Part shown: positions 1 through 10,019 of the stretch, one piece after another
How positions within the stretch are numbered: position 1 is the first letter of the stretch
Layout: each line of letters starts with the position of its first letter
Source: Tubiluchus corallicola
Lineage: Eukaryota; Priapulida; Priapulimorpha; Priapulimorphida; Tubiluchidae
Assembly (NCBI GenBank): GCA_030141605.1
Contig: JAQGDQ010000535.1
Span: 17,501 to 81,500 of the forward strand
Direction of reading: 5' to 3'
DNA: 64,000 bases
The notes under the pieces: model-generated
The model's input: the letters and a program-made list of their open reading frames with translations, nothing else
What the model was told of the DNA's origin: nothing
Databases searched by the model: none
Program-made: the position numbers and the translations under genes

Positions 1-62
1 ATCTTGTGTATTCATTCGGCTACAACACTTAGGAAATAAAAAGACATTTGTGAATTAGTTAA

Positions 63-793
63 CTCCTTCAGGATAGCATCATTCAAAATAGGTCTTGTAA
101 GACCTGTGACTTTTCTGCTACTGTATGAGCACAGACATAACTAAATGATTACAAATTAGGTGCTGTTCTATTCAGGAGAATCTCTGGTATCCAATCACGC
201 TCTTTGTTTAAACATCTGTAAGTGATTTAATTTGATAAAATTAAGAAAAACACGCCCTTTTTAGGCACTCCAACTTAGACTATTGAGTAGCTTAGCCTGG
301 TGCACACTCGCGTGATCGTACACACTACTTCATTGATCACCTGCTTGCTATAGCCCAAGAGAACACACTGCTGTACAGAGTTCCAGGAAAAACCAACCAA
401 TCAGCGAAGGAGAAATTAAAGTCGTTATATCTTTTAACGAGAACTTCTCCTTCAAAATAGAGCAGACTTGAGGCCAAAGTGTATCAGAGTGTTGTGTTGG
501 GATAGCTGAAATTTTCTGCATTAGCCGATTTCGCACAAGTGATACTGTACATTGTTACAGTGCAAACACTGCAGCTACTGATAGATTTTTTTAATTTATA
601 CGTTAAAAATATACGTTATTTTACTTTGTCTAAAATAAGCAAATGCATTTCATATATAATTTAGCATGCAAATCCTTGTGTGAGAAGTAGAAACCTACAA
701 AGATTATCAAATATAAAGTAATCGCTGCTTAGTGAGAGCAGTTTAGTCATGAGCAGATTCAAAATGCAGCAAACTCTTACGGCCCTCAAGCAG
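63..793. mobile_element. piggyBac-like MITE, copy 1
   Basis: A 731-bp element flanked on both sides by TTAA (59-62 and 794-797). The left end reads CTCCTTCAGGAT and the right end is an imperfect inverted copy. TTAA duplication with short inverted ends is typical of piggyBac transposons. The interior matches 47588-48232, whose right end is a better copy (CTCCTTCAGGACCG next to TTAA). A 62-codon reverse-strand ORF lies inside but shows no protein family signal. Confidence 0.6.
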
Positions 794-823
794 TTAATGA
801 AGAATAGAAGCCAAATTATATGA

Positions 824-1312
824 TTTATAGGTTTTACACGTCAAATGTAGACACAGGAAAGTTTAAATGTGACTTAGGTAAGTCAAATGTAGACATAGGA
901 AAGTTCAAATGTGACTTAGGTAAGTCAAATGTAGATGCATTACTTTGAATAAATCGGTAATTAAGTTATTTAAGTGCAAATTAGAAAAAGATAAACCAAA
1001 GATAGTGCATCTATTAGTAGGCCTATAACGTTGTTATTTTAACTTAGGAGCAATTATTAAATTGAAATTAAAGAAGATTAAATTTTGCATCCTTAAACTT
1101 TACCACCTATCCACATTTGAGATACCAATGTCACATTTGACTTGACATGTGTCTACATTTGACTTACCAAAAACGCTCAAGATTTCTTGAAAACCATTGT
1201 TAACACATTTGAATTACCTAAATCTACATTTGAGTTACCAAGACACATTTGAATTACCTAAATCTACATCTGAGTTAACGCAGGTCTACATTTGACATGT
1301 AAAACCTATATA
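824..1312. mobile_element. Inverted-repeat element with internal subrepeats
   Basis: The ends form an inverted repeat of about 28 bp with few mismatches (left around ataggttttacacgtcaaat, right its complement at 1283-1312). Inside, a unit of about 56 bp containing gtcaaatgtagac is repeated tandemly at 839-935. Inverted relatives of the same motif occur at 1105-1300. No coding potential is seen. It looks like a non-autonomous DNA element, class unknown. Confidence 0.45.
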
Positions 1313-1578
1313 AAATTTACAAGAGCACAGAACATATAATTATTGTTTGCTATTGTTATGTCACTATAAGAAAGAACTATAAAAAAGCTGTAAACAATGC
1401 GTAATGTGCAAGTGAGACACAATAGATAAAAACAATGAATTTCCCAAAGTGCATTCTGAATGGAATTTCATTTACAATTCAGAACCACCAGGCGCTGTAA
1501 ACTAGTAAGTTAAAACTAGCTCCTTTAGGAGCCCCGAGACGCCTAAGTTCATCTTAGGCGCTGCGCAAAAAACGTAAC

Positions 1579-2817
1579 ATGGCAACGCCAAGCAAAGAAC
1601 ATTTCGTGAAAAGCATCGAATCGTCATCGTCGGTCGTGGGGAGATCGACATTTCGGAGACCAACAGGTCCGCACCGAGTCGCACTGCTGTCTCTGGGCAG
1701 CCTAGAAGTCGGACTGGGCATGTCCACGCTTTTGCTCGGGTCCATCGTGTACTCACAGAATGATTACGACTGCGTCGGAGAGGGTATATGGTGTGGAATC
1801 GCCTGCATCTTCACAGGAATTCTCGTTGTAACTGCTGCCATCAGAAACAAGTAAGCAGTCGATAACTTATTATAGCATCTTAGTAGCCAATTTTATTTGC
1901 TGATAATTTCATTTCGAAGAAGTTCACAATGCCTCACGCAATTTAAATGCCCTAACATCAACCCTAATCCCAACCCTAAATCTAACCCTTGCATTAGCCC
2001 TAACCCTGACCCTAATCCAAACCCTAACCCTAACCCTAGTCTTAATCCTAATCCTAGTCCTAACCCTAAATCTCACCCAACCCTACCCCTAATCCTAACT
2101 TTAATCCCAACCCTAAATCTAACCCAAGCCTAGCCCTAAACCTGACCCTAATCCAAACCCTAACCCTAACCCAATGTCATCTTAACCTAAACTAACTCTT
2201 GTCCTAACTTTAACCCTATCCGAATCCTAACCCTAAACCTTACCCTAACCCTAGTTCTAATCCTAATCCTAGTCCTAACCCTAAATCTCACCCAACCCTA
2301 CCCCTAATCCTAACTTTAATCCCAACCCTAATCTTAACCCAATGGTAACCTAACTTAACTCTAGTCCTAACCCAAACCATAACCCAATGTTACGATGTTA
2401 TCCTAACCTAAACCTAATCCTAAAGCTAATCCTAATCTGCTTAATGAGTCAATTAGCCATATCATTTTTCCGCTTTTATTTCCTAGGAAGAGAATCTGCG
2501 TCACAGCAGCAATCGCTTCGGTCCTCGGATGCGGCATAGCTCTCGCCGCAGCCACCCTCCTCCTCAACTACACGCTGTTCGGCAGTCGTCTCGGATGCAG
2601 CCGTCCCTGTATGGGCCTGCTTGCCACGAAGGATCCCGAGTGCGTATACATCGCTGCTCTTGCATGCAAATACTGGGCCACTTTTGCCTCCTGCCTTGCT
2701 CTCTCGATCACCGCATTCGTAACTTTGATGCTGGCCACGTACCAAGGAGCTAAGACAAGCCTGGCTGATGACGTTGCTGAACAGGACAACAACGCTGGCT
2801 TGTTGGACAAAATATAA
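1579..2817 (+). CDS. Four-transmembrane protein, MS4A/CD20-like topology (2 exons)
   Basis: Exon 1 is 1579-1850 and exon 2 is 2487-2817. The intron starts GTAAGC and ends TTTCCTAG, and the spliced codon (AA+G, Lys) keeps the frame, giving about 200 residues. Four hydrophobic segments are visible at roughly residues 34-58, 70-88, 94-120 and 148-172. A GIWCG-type motif precedes TM2, and the TM3-TM4 loop holds several cysteines (LGCSRPC, PECVY, LACKYW). The short cytoplasmic tail is acidic. The GxWCGI...TG pattern at TM2 recalls MS4A/CD20-like tetraspan proteins, which act in membranes, but true tetraspanin CCG motifs are absent. The start is the first in-frame ATG. A polyadenylation signal follows at 2954. 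The gene structure is firm; the family is tentative. Confidence 0.7.
1950..2440. repeat. Degenerate telomere-like (CCCTAA)n array inside the intron
   Basis: About 490 bp of CCCTAA units with interspersed CCTAAT, CCTAGT and CCAACC variants. It makes up most of the only intron of the four-TM gene (1851-2486). The reverse complement is TTAGGG, the common animal telomere unit. A block of about 75 bp (cctagtcctaaccctaaatc and what follows) appears twice, at about 2051 and 2269, so the array also has higher-order duplication. Confidence 0.85.
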
Positions 2818-2953
2818 AAAAAATTGCCAATTCAATAACCGATTTTTCATCTCCATTTACACATTACACGTATTAAACCGTTAAAATTTGATTTTTGTAT
2901 TTTCATGTAATCAGACAGGCTAGTTCTTATTGCAACCCAGAATGTGAAATTGA

Positions 2954-2959
2954 AATAAA
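2954..2959 (+). promoter_or_regulatory. Polyadenylation signal of the four-TM gene
   Basis: AATAAA lies 137 bp after the TAA stop of the four-TM gene, on the coding strand. Confidence 0.5.
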
Positions 2960-3058
2960 GGCTTAACTTTCGCCAACAGTGCACTAATGAAGATCGACTT
3001 CTTTATACTTATAATAATAATATTATCAGTTTACTTAGATGTAGACGAATAAACTTAG

Positions 3059-4058
3059 TTAGTTTAAACATAATTTATTTAGGATTAGATCAGACAGTTT
3101 GTACAACATGATTTGAGATCTTCACCACACAGACTTTATACACTATTTACAGGAACATTTACAGTAAGAATAGACTATACTTAGTTTTTAGTATACCTTA
3201 GTATACTAAAGTTTTACTACAGTGATACATTAGACATTAGTAAAAAATGACGGTTAGTAAATATTAATGTACGATTATTTAAGAATGATGCATTTTATAT
3301 AAGATAGAAACTACTGCAAGCGTTTTGTACATAATATAAAGTCATGTATACATTGGAATATTTTACAGTTAGTAACATAGATAAATTCATCTTTACCGAA
3401 TAATAACAACTTCAACAGATCATTATTTCCTAAGACAGCTATATTAAGGTTTTTGGGCAGAAGTATTGTATTTAATTTATCAAACATAACTACCCTAGCT
3501 AGTTGATACAATGGGCAGTGCAACAAAAAGTGTTCAACAGACTCAAATCGAAATCCACAGTTACAATTCGGCAATATTGGATTACCGTTATTATCTTTAC
3601 AGCCTTTAGAGAAAAGGTCAAAGGTCATAGTTTAGCTGAGAAAATCCGATTCTCATGCGCGTATGATGCACTGATATTGGAGGTTTACCAAATGAAAAAT
3701 GTTTCTTACGCAACGAAAAACTTAAATGAGATTTGAGCTCTTGTTTGAATTGTGAAATGGATGTAATTTCACGAATGTTCTGTGGTAAGTTGTTCCACAT
3801 GTTAATGGTCGATATGAAAAACGATTTTTCACAGCTAACAGAACGGCAATTAAAATTTCTGTATGTAGTACCACTGCGTATATAATAGGGGGTAACTTCG
3901 TTGACCTTTGGCGGCAGAATTGCACTTAAATAGTGGGGCACTAAGTCATTGATTATTTTGAAAAAAAGACATAGGCGATGATAATGGAAGCGTGTCACTA
4001 ATTTAGTGAAGCCGCTATCAGAGAAGATACTTGCAGGGGAAGATCGAAACATAGCGCC
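3059..4058 (-). mobile_element. 5'-truncated non-LTR retrotransposon (CR1/Jockey-like C-terminus)
   Basis: A 1000-bp insertion bounded by an exact 16-bp direct repeat, agacgaataaacttag, at 3043-3058 and 4059-4074. On the minus strand it encodes the end of a LINE reverse transcriptase. Reading 4052-3618 contains KIINDLVPHYL and NMWNNLPQNIREITS. Reading 3628-3311 contains PNCNCG, then ESVEHFLLHCPLYQ. Both are typical of the CR1/Jockey group C-terminal region. The two readings are in different frames, so one frameshift lies near 3625. The exact target duplication suggests a young insertion; the missing RT core shows 5' truncation. Confidence 0.85.
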
Positions 4059-4204
4059 AGACGAATAAACTTAGACATAGACGTATATTATACGTAAACA
4101 AATAAAGTATACAAGTATGGTTTAAAGAAAGAAAAAGTCACTCAGTATGTTGGGTTATTTTACTGTCATTGCTTAAACTTAGAAAAATATAGCAAAGAAT
4201 TTTG

Positions 4205-4277
4205 CAGAGAGAGAGAGAGAGAGAGAGAAGACAGACAGAGAGGGGGGAGAGACAGACAGATAAGAGAGAGAGAGAGA

Positions 4278-4335
<58 letters not shown>

Positions 4336-4344
4336 GGGAGAGAC

Positions 4345-4432
<88 letters not shown>

Positions 4433-4443
4433 AGGGAGGGAGG

Positions 4444-4495
<52 letters not shown>

Positions 4496-4517
4496 GAGAG
4501 AGAAGACAGACAGAGAG
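4205..4517. repeat. (GA)n microsatellite
   Basis: About 310 bp of GA repeats with GGGA and GACA interruptions. Long ORFs on both strands here are repeat artefacts. Confidence 0.95.
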
Positions 4518-4519
4518 AT

Positions 4520-5600
4520 CATGATGTAACTGGGAGACTTTGTGACTTTTCATAAGTTTGTCGTGGTTTTCTGTGAGCGCGCGATGCTTAGACTAATTCA
4601 AACTTCTGCAGCTTAACTAATGTTCACACAAAAATGTTGCAAAATCAGCTATCAAACCAGTTTGTAAAAAGTTTATCGTACTTTTGTTGAAGATTCACAG
4701 TGCGCTACGTTTCTTCAAGACGAATGACGTCACCGGAAGAATTGGCATTCAAAATGGGAGCGTCCAAGCATGAAGCGATCGCGACTTTAAAGTGATTTTA
4801 CTAATTACACGAGGCGTTTATTGTACCTTTATTACTAAATCCTTTTAACATTTTTCGAAAATAATGAAATAGCCTAACTTCGCGGAACGCTTGACCTTTC
4901 CTTTAATGAAAAATACATTACGATATCCACAGCAATACTGCGATTTTCATAAAGATAACCGCACCGGCACCCGTAATGTGCAAACAATAGAATAAGCGAG
5001 ATTTGAAAACGGAATTTGGGGACAGGAAATATAGAATTGACAAAAAATACAGTTCTCTGTCAAGTTAACCAATCAAGAGACGCTTTACTCAACAAGATGT
5101 AATGAATTTCTTATTAAGTATTGCAGGACTGAAGCAGCAAGGTACTTCATCACAAACACTGGCTTTCGACATTGAAATAACATCATAAAAAATTCTTTAT
5201 TTAAAAAAACATAAAATTAAAAAATTAAACTTTTAAAAATTTAAAAAATTCAAATTGAAAATCTTTTCTAATTATATAGCATAAATAAATTTGAATATTT
5301 TACATAGAATAAATAAATAAATAATTACGCAGCTGTCCCTGCCGGAATCCACCACATTGCTGGCTAAGTTGATTTCTATATTTCTATCGTTCTCATGACT
5401 TCATACAGTTACAATCACATCTTTCTCTTTCTTTTTATTCTCCTTCAACTTTTCTTTTCTACTTCTTTACTGCTCTTTTCTACTTCACTCAATCCACATT
5501 CATTTGAGGTGCTCTGAACAGGTAATTACTTCCTGACTACCCCTGAGGTCATTTGCAGCTTGGCATCTTGGGTACATGATAAATATCTTATTAAATTCTA
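4520..5600. other. Intergenic AT-rich sequence, no gene seen
   Basis: About 1.1 kb between the GA tract and the 5S-headed SINE. It contains an A/T-rich stretch near 5190-5320 with short aaat repeats and a pyrimidine-rich patch at 5420-5480. No coding signal or structural RNA was recognised. Confidence 0.5.
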
Positions 5601-5617
5601 TGCTGTAATGATTGTCG

Positions 5618-6177
5618 GCACATACGGCTACGGCCATATCACGTTGAAAACACCGGTTCTCGTCTGATCACCGAAGTTAAGCAACATTGAGCCTGGTTAG
5701 TACTTGTATGGGTGACCGCCTAGGAATACCAGGTGATGTAGGCTTGCGGGATGCCCACACTGTATCTCGACACTAGGCGGAGGAGCTGCACAAGCAGCCA
5801 ACAGCTAGAGGGTGGAGGAGTCAAGTGACCTAACGGCCATGTGTAGAGGAGTAAACCTTCCAAATCAGGAGTGGAGCCCCTAAGGCGGACCAGTGCAGCA
5901 TGCTCACTGACTCCGGCAGCTCCTGCAGCCAACTTGGTGCCAAACGTATCGCTCCGCTTTCCTTTGGACTACACCAGGGAGGAAGAGAGGGGGTTCCTGT
6001 TGTTTGGGCAACACAGGATCTCCTTACACCTTGCCCAGGCGTGTGCCCTGGAGACTGGGCAAGGTTCAAGAATCGCACTGCTCAGCCACAGTCGACACTG
6101 CAGCTCCTTCAATGTGATCAATAACTGGCTCTCTTGGCGCAAATTCCATTGTCTTCCGAGACAGAAGGATGCCAACG
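5618..6177 (+). mobile_element. 5S rRNA-headed SINE (SINE3-like), full copy
   Basis: A 560-bp element flanked by an exact 11-bp direct repeat, aatgattgtcg, at 5607-5617 and 6178-6188. The head (5626-5744) is a 5S rRNA sequence. The body continues to a 3' end reading agacagaaggatgccaac. The 3' part recurs at 46808-46969 with its own target duplication and the same 3' terminus, showing that this is a mobile family. No poly-A tail is present, so 3' end recognition by a partner LINE is likely. Confidence 0.8.
5626..5744 (+). rRNA. 5S rRNA-derived sequence (SINE head or pseudogene)
   Basis: About 119 bp are collinear with eukaryotic 5S rRNA. The start is ctacggccat, the middle is ctcgtctgatcaccgaagtt, and the C-box-like region is atgggtgaccgcct, followed by gaataccaggtg and a gtaggct end that pairs with the 5' end except for one mismatch. 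Several normally conserved bases differ (for example gtatggg and ctaggaat). No T-run follows, so there is no Pol III terminator directly after it. With the flanking target duplication this is better read as the promoter head of a SINE than as a working 5S gene. Confidence 0.75.
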
Positions 6178-6419
6178 AATGATTGTCGTGGTTGTACTTC
6201 ATAAATCCAACAAGAGAAGAGCTTGCTCACAGGACGCATCGCACATTCCGCACGAACAAAAACAGGTGCGAAAACCACACACTCCAGACGTCTCATGCAT
6301 AATAAACATCATTCGTTGTGTATATTCTGTTTAGCATGCTAACAAATGCCAGAGATAGATGGTCTTTTAAATTAGAAAATTGTGCATGTGTAGTGCACAA
6401 CAACTCAGTTTCTCTGAAA

Positions 6420-6650
6420 CCGCAAAATCCATCATCATCATCGTCGTTGTCGTCGTCATCAACTTCACCATCACCTTAGAAGTCACCTCACAACTGTCAC
6501 CACTGACTACCATACATAAGCCATCGTTAACATCAACTTCACCGACACCTTAGAAGTGACCTCACAACTGTCACTGCTTACTACCATCCACAAACAATCA
6601 TCAACATCAACTTCACCATCGTCTTAGAAGTCACCTCTGTAACCAGTAAT
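6420..6650. repeat. Minisatellite, about 74-bp unit, three copies
   Basis: The phrase catcaacttcacc followed by ccttagaagt-acctcacaac recurs at about 6457, 6531 and 6606. It is preceded by a short (TCA)/(CGT) simple repeat. Noncoding. Confidence 0.7.
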
Positions 6651-6894
6651 CAACAGCCAAGAAATCAACCAACTTCACATAAAAAACAGACGTTATAAAA
6701 TTAAAAAATCAGGAACCTACTAATTAGCAAAGTGATAGATATATCAGTTGCAACAAGATCAAATAATGACAACTAAATTTATTAGGCTGCTTAATAAACT
6801 TTTATTTAGTTCTAACTAAAAGAGAGTTCTGCTTTGACGTTCTTTTGTAAAGTGCATAGAAAAATGTCCATCCACCATGGCATGAGAAATAGAC

Positions 6895-6900
6895 TTTATT
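6895..6900 (-). promoter_or_regulatory. Candidate polyadenylation signal of the minus-strand GPCR
   Basis: AATAAA on the minus strand, about 215 bp beyond the stop codon of the 7116-8132 receptor gene. Another lies at 6801-6806. These are common hexamers in AT-rich DNA, so support is weak. Confidence 0.3.
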
Positions 6901-7115
6901 TTAATTCTCTTCGCAAACATTGTTATTAACAACATTTCTTATAGTCCTAAACTAAATCACTAGAAAAACTGTCTAATGCTTAACAAAAAAAAACAACGAT
7001 TTTCAAAAAGTTTCTGCAAAGAAAAAACTATTTCTAACTAACCGAATTGGCAACTAATTTGAAAAACCGGCAGGTTAGATTTATAAACTCCTGTCCAGTT
7101 TTACCAACGGTATTA

Positions 7116-8132
7116 CTAGTCGTGAAATAAGCGTTTTAAAGATCTTCTAAATTTGCTGCTAAATGTAAAGTGAATGAGTGGATTGAGGGCGCTGTTCGCA
7201 TAACTCAACAACACTGTAAAAATAAAGATGTCCGGAATACGACAGCGCCACCTACAAACAAACAGAAGCAGATAGTAAGCAAAGAATGGTATCCAGCAAA
7301 TGAGGAAAATTGCAGTTAGAATTCCCAACGTCTTTGTTGCCTTTAATTTCTTTACTGCAGCGAGAGAGTTACTTGCAACATTATTCGCTTGGTGATTAAT
7401 GGCGTCTATTTGCCGAGCCTGTTTCCATGCAGTCTTCCATATAACACCATACATGGTCAGTACCTGGACAAACGGTCCTACAAAGAACACGACACATTTG
7501 GTTGCCACGTAAAGTTGTATGGTATAGCTGCGACGGCGGGTGAAGTAACTCAAACTGGCACGTGCTAATCCATCAGCTAGAGACAGAAGCCATGCTGCAG
7601 ACAGAGATAACGTTAATGTCCTTGTTGATATGAAGTCGTTGTACCTAAAAGGATGAACAACGGATATATATCTTTCTGTTGTTATGAGGCATATATGTAA
7701 AATCCCGACATCTTGCATCACACTTTCAGACAGCAGGAAAATGTGAAACGTTGGAAAACTGCCACGAAAATCTAGGACATTTATGGTAATGAACAATGGT
7801 ATGACCAATGCTCCCAGCAACCAATCTGATACAGCCAGTGATGTAACTGCAGCATAAGTAAGAGTACGTAGCCGTTCCGTCTTGAAGATAGTAATCAAAA
7901 CCAAACCATTGCCAAGAACAGCAGCTGCTCCTACGATTATCATGAAGATAATAACTACCAACAAACTTGGCTTGCTGATTTCAATATTGTAAGTGTTAAC
8001 GACAACTGATAAGTTTGAAAAGTTCAACGCTGACATAGCTTTCAGCGTTTTGCTGCAATACTGGTTGAAAGCTTCCAATAACTGTAAATGCAGCGAATGC
8101 AAACACTTGGATTCAGTGCTGAAAACATGCAT
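7116..8132 (-). CDS. Divergent rhodopsin-class (class A) GPCR, single exon
   Basis: A 338-codon intronless ORF with seven hydrophobic segments. Class A landmarks are present: GN in TM1 (Asn75), LAVSD in TM2 (Asp103), ERY at the end of TM3 (Arg154), Trp in TM4, Pro in TM5, CWIPFF in TM6 and NSALNP in TM7. It departs from the family in three ways. TM7 ends NPLIH instead of NPxxY. Position 3.32 is Glu136, where amine receptors have Asp. The conserved TM3 cysteine (3.25) is Phe129, and the second extracellular loop has no partner cysteine. The third extracellular loop keeps a CxxxC pair. The real start may be Met33 (8036), which places two N-glycosylation sites (NFS, NLS) just after it. It is clearly related to the receptor at 12113-13087. 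The ligand is unknown. Confidence 0.85.
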   Translation of the reverse strand: MHVFSTESKCLHSLHLQLLEAFNQYCSKTLKAMSALNFSNLSVVVNTYNIEISKPSLLVVIIFMIIVGAAAVLGNGLVLITIFKTERLRTLTYAAVTSLAVSDWLLGALVIPLFITINVLDFRGSFPTFHIFLLSESVMQDVGILHICLITTERYISVVHPFRYNDFISTRTLTLSLSAAWLLSLADGLARASLSYFTRRRSYTIQLYVATKCVVFFVGPFVQVLTMYGVIWKTAWKQARQIDAINHQANNVASNSLAAVKKLKATKTLGILTAIFLICWIPFFAYYLLLFVCRWRCRIPDIFIFTVLLSYANSALNPLIHFTFSSKFRRSLKRLFHD

Positions 8133-8139
8133 GTTTGTA

Positions 8140-8650
8140 TCCGTATTGACAACGCACCCAAACCTGTTGTTACTGTAAACACACGGACGAATATAGATTT
8201 ACTTAGGTTTATGAAGGCCGGATTACATTGAATATGTTGTCGGGCTGCTTTTGCAATGACTGGACAATTAGCAGGAAAAATTTCACACGTTTACATGTGC
8301 AGGTCTAGTTACACATTAGCCTTATGTGGCATTTATTTGCTTTTGACAATAAAGCCAGACAAATTGGCCATCACAAGCATACTAACCAACAATCAACTAA
8401 AGCTATTCGAGATTCTACAAATGACAATTAGGCTTTTAAAAGTGACTAACTTTTAAAAGTATTCTAACTCTCTCGAAATGAAAAGGCGTTTCATTAACAC
8501 TATGGGAATAAATTTATAAAACATTGATTTTGGTTTAGCATAATATTCTTTTAAACATAAAAATATGTTATGAGATAAAAAGACTCTTTTTCCAAATAAC
8601 ATTTAGCTAACAAAACACAGTTCACACCTGTCAACGATATTCATTCTATC
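8140..8650. other. Intergenic sequence upstream of the minus-strand GPCR, nothing recognised
   Basis: About 500 bp of AT-rich sequence that would hold the promoter of the 7116-8132 gene. No clear TATA box, CpG cluster or repeat family member was identified. Confidence 0.4.
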
Positions 8651-8671
8651 TAGCTGCTAATTGTAGCCAGC

Positions 8672-8902
8672 TGTGGGGTTTCACAAGGATTTACGCTTGG
8701 ACCACATCTTTTTCTTCTTTACATTGATAATAAACCTGACTTCGAAACCTGACTTTTGCAGACTATAATAACCTATTCCTCTCTAGCACAAACCTAGAAA
8801 TGTGTACAAACGTCTGTTAGCCATGAATCAGAGACGATAAATGATTGGACGAATTATGACAAATTACCAATCAACTGCAAAAAAACCAAAATTATGGAGA
8901 TC
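8672..8902 (+). mobile_element. Decayed LINE reverse transcriptase fragment
   Basis: Short conceptual readings match conserved RT blocks in order. CGVSQGFTLGPHLFLLYIDN matches the GVPQGSxLGPxLFLLYIND block. Then comes FADYNNLFLS, matching the FADD catalytic box but with the second Asp changed to Tyr. In another frame WTNYDKLPINCKKTKIME matches the W...NKLxIN..KTKxM block. The blocks are separated by stops and frameshifts, so this is a dead fragment of a Jockey/CR1-type LINE. Confidence 0.65.
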
Positions 8903-9253
8903 AAGTGTCGTCAAATAAATAATAAGCAATAAATAAATGCATTATGATAACCTTGGAACTACATGGTCTTCAAATATATGGGACTCACAGCTATAATAAA
9001 CTTTCATTATTTGAAAGTATCTAACATAGCTAACAGGTGTGACTTCAAAGCTTAGAAATTTTTGGATTTGAAAACACATATGCTAATATATAACACCCTA
9101 ATCTATGACTACTCTGAGCACAGCATTTTGAGCTTGCGATAAAAAACTAAAGGTAGCAATTGTAGTAGGTACATTCAATGTTCAAAAATAAGTTACGAAT
9201 GAAGACATTAAAGTTTGTACGTAACGTACAAGCAATTATTTTTAATAAATATA

Positions 9254-10014
9254 GGCCACATTTCCACTGCGTCCGCACAGACTTTCCTTCCGCACGTTTT
9301 ACGTCCGCAAGAGTGGTTTCCATTGGGATCGCACTCATTACGTAAGCCTTAAAATTATCTACTGTAGCTTTTCTCCTTCTTATTACTAATATGTTACTCT
9401 TAATTATGATTTTGCACGTCCATATGTTGCAAGTTTTACAGCTTTTATTATGAAACTAACAATGTTTTGAAGCTTATTATTTTCTCCCTGTAACAGCACA
9501 ACAAAGCAATGCAATTTTCAGGGCAAAGTCGAAATATTGTGGCAATAGCGAGTCTAGATAAATGAATGTACTACAAATTTAAAAAATGCATGTTCATAGG
9601 ATCGCAAAATCAAGTTTTATTTTACAGAAACGTTAATTTAATAACAAAACTACAAACATTCTGCATTCAGTATTAAGCTGAAAGGCCACTTCGGCCCACA
9701 GCTGTCTTGTAAAATCCCTGTGGCTGTATTTGAGATTATTTTGTCTTACAAAGTAGGTGTGATCTCCACAGCGTGTACAATCTGTTCGTCCTCCGTTATA
9801 AAAATGAGATTTTACGTCCACATAAAAAAGGGTGAACAATTAAAGTGCGGATCTGTGTGTATACGTGACTTTCCGTGAGGATGCAGGGGAAACGACCGAC
9901 GCATAAAACAATGATATTCAAAGGCGGGCCATTGTATCAATTTTTCTCCGTGTGAGTCATACAGAAAAAGTCTGTGTCTGTGCGTGTCTGTGCGGGCGCA
10001 GTGGAAACGCGGCC
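9254..10014. mobile_element. 761-bp terminal-inverted-repeat element
   Basis: The ends begin ggccacatttccactgcgtc and close with the complement of about the same 29 bp (three mismatches). The triplet ata sits at both outer edges. The interior repeats cgtccgc/gtgtctgtg-type motifs near each end. There is no transposase ORF. The GGCC ends and 3-bp duplication resemble Harbinger-type MITEs, but this is only a guess. Confidence 0.6.
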
Positions 10015-10019
10015 ATAAA

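Noticed and set aside
4166-4555. ORFs in the GA tract
   Set aside because: Arg-Glu or Leu-Ser dipeptide readings of a dinucleotide repeat.
5626-5744. Functional 5S rRNA gene
   Set aside because: No terminator T-run, several conserved bases changed, and it forms the head of an element with target-site duplications.
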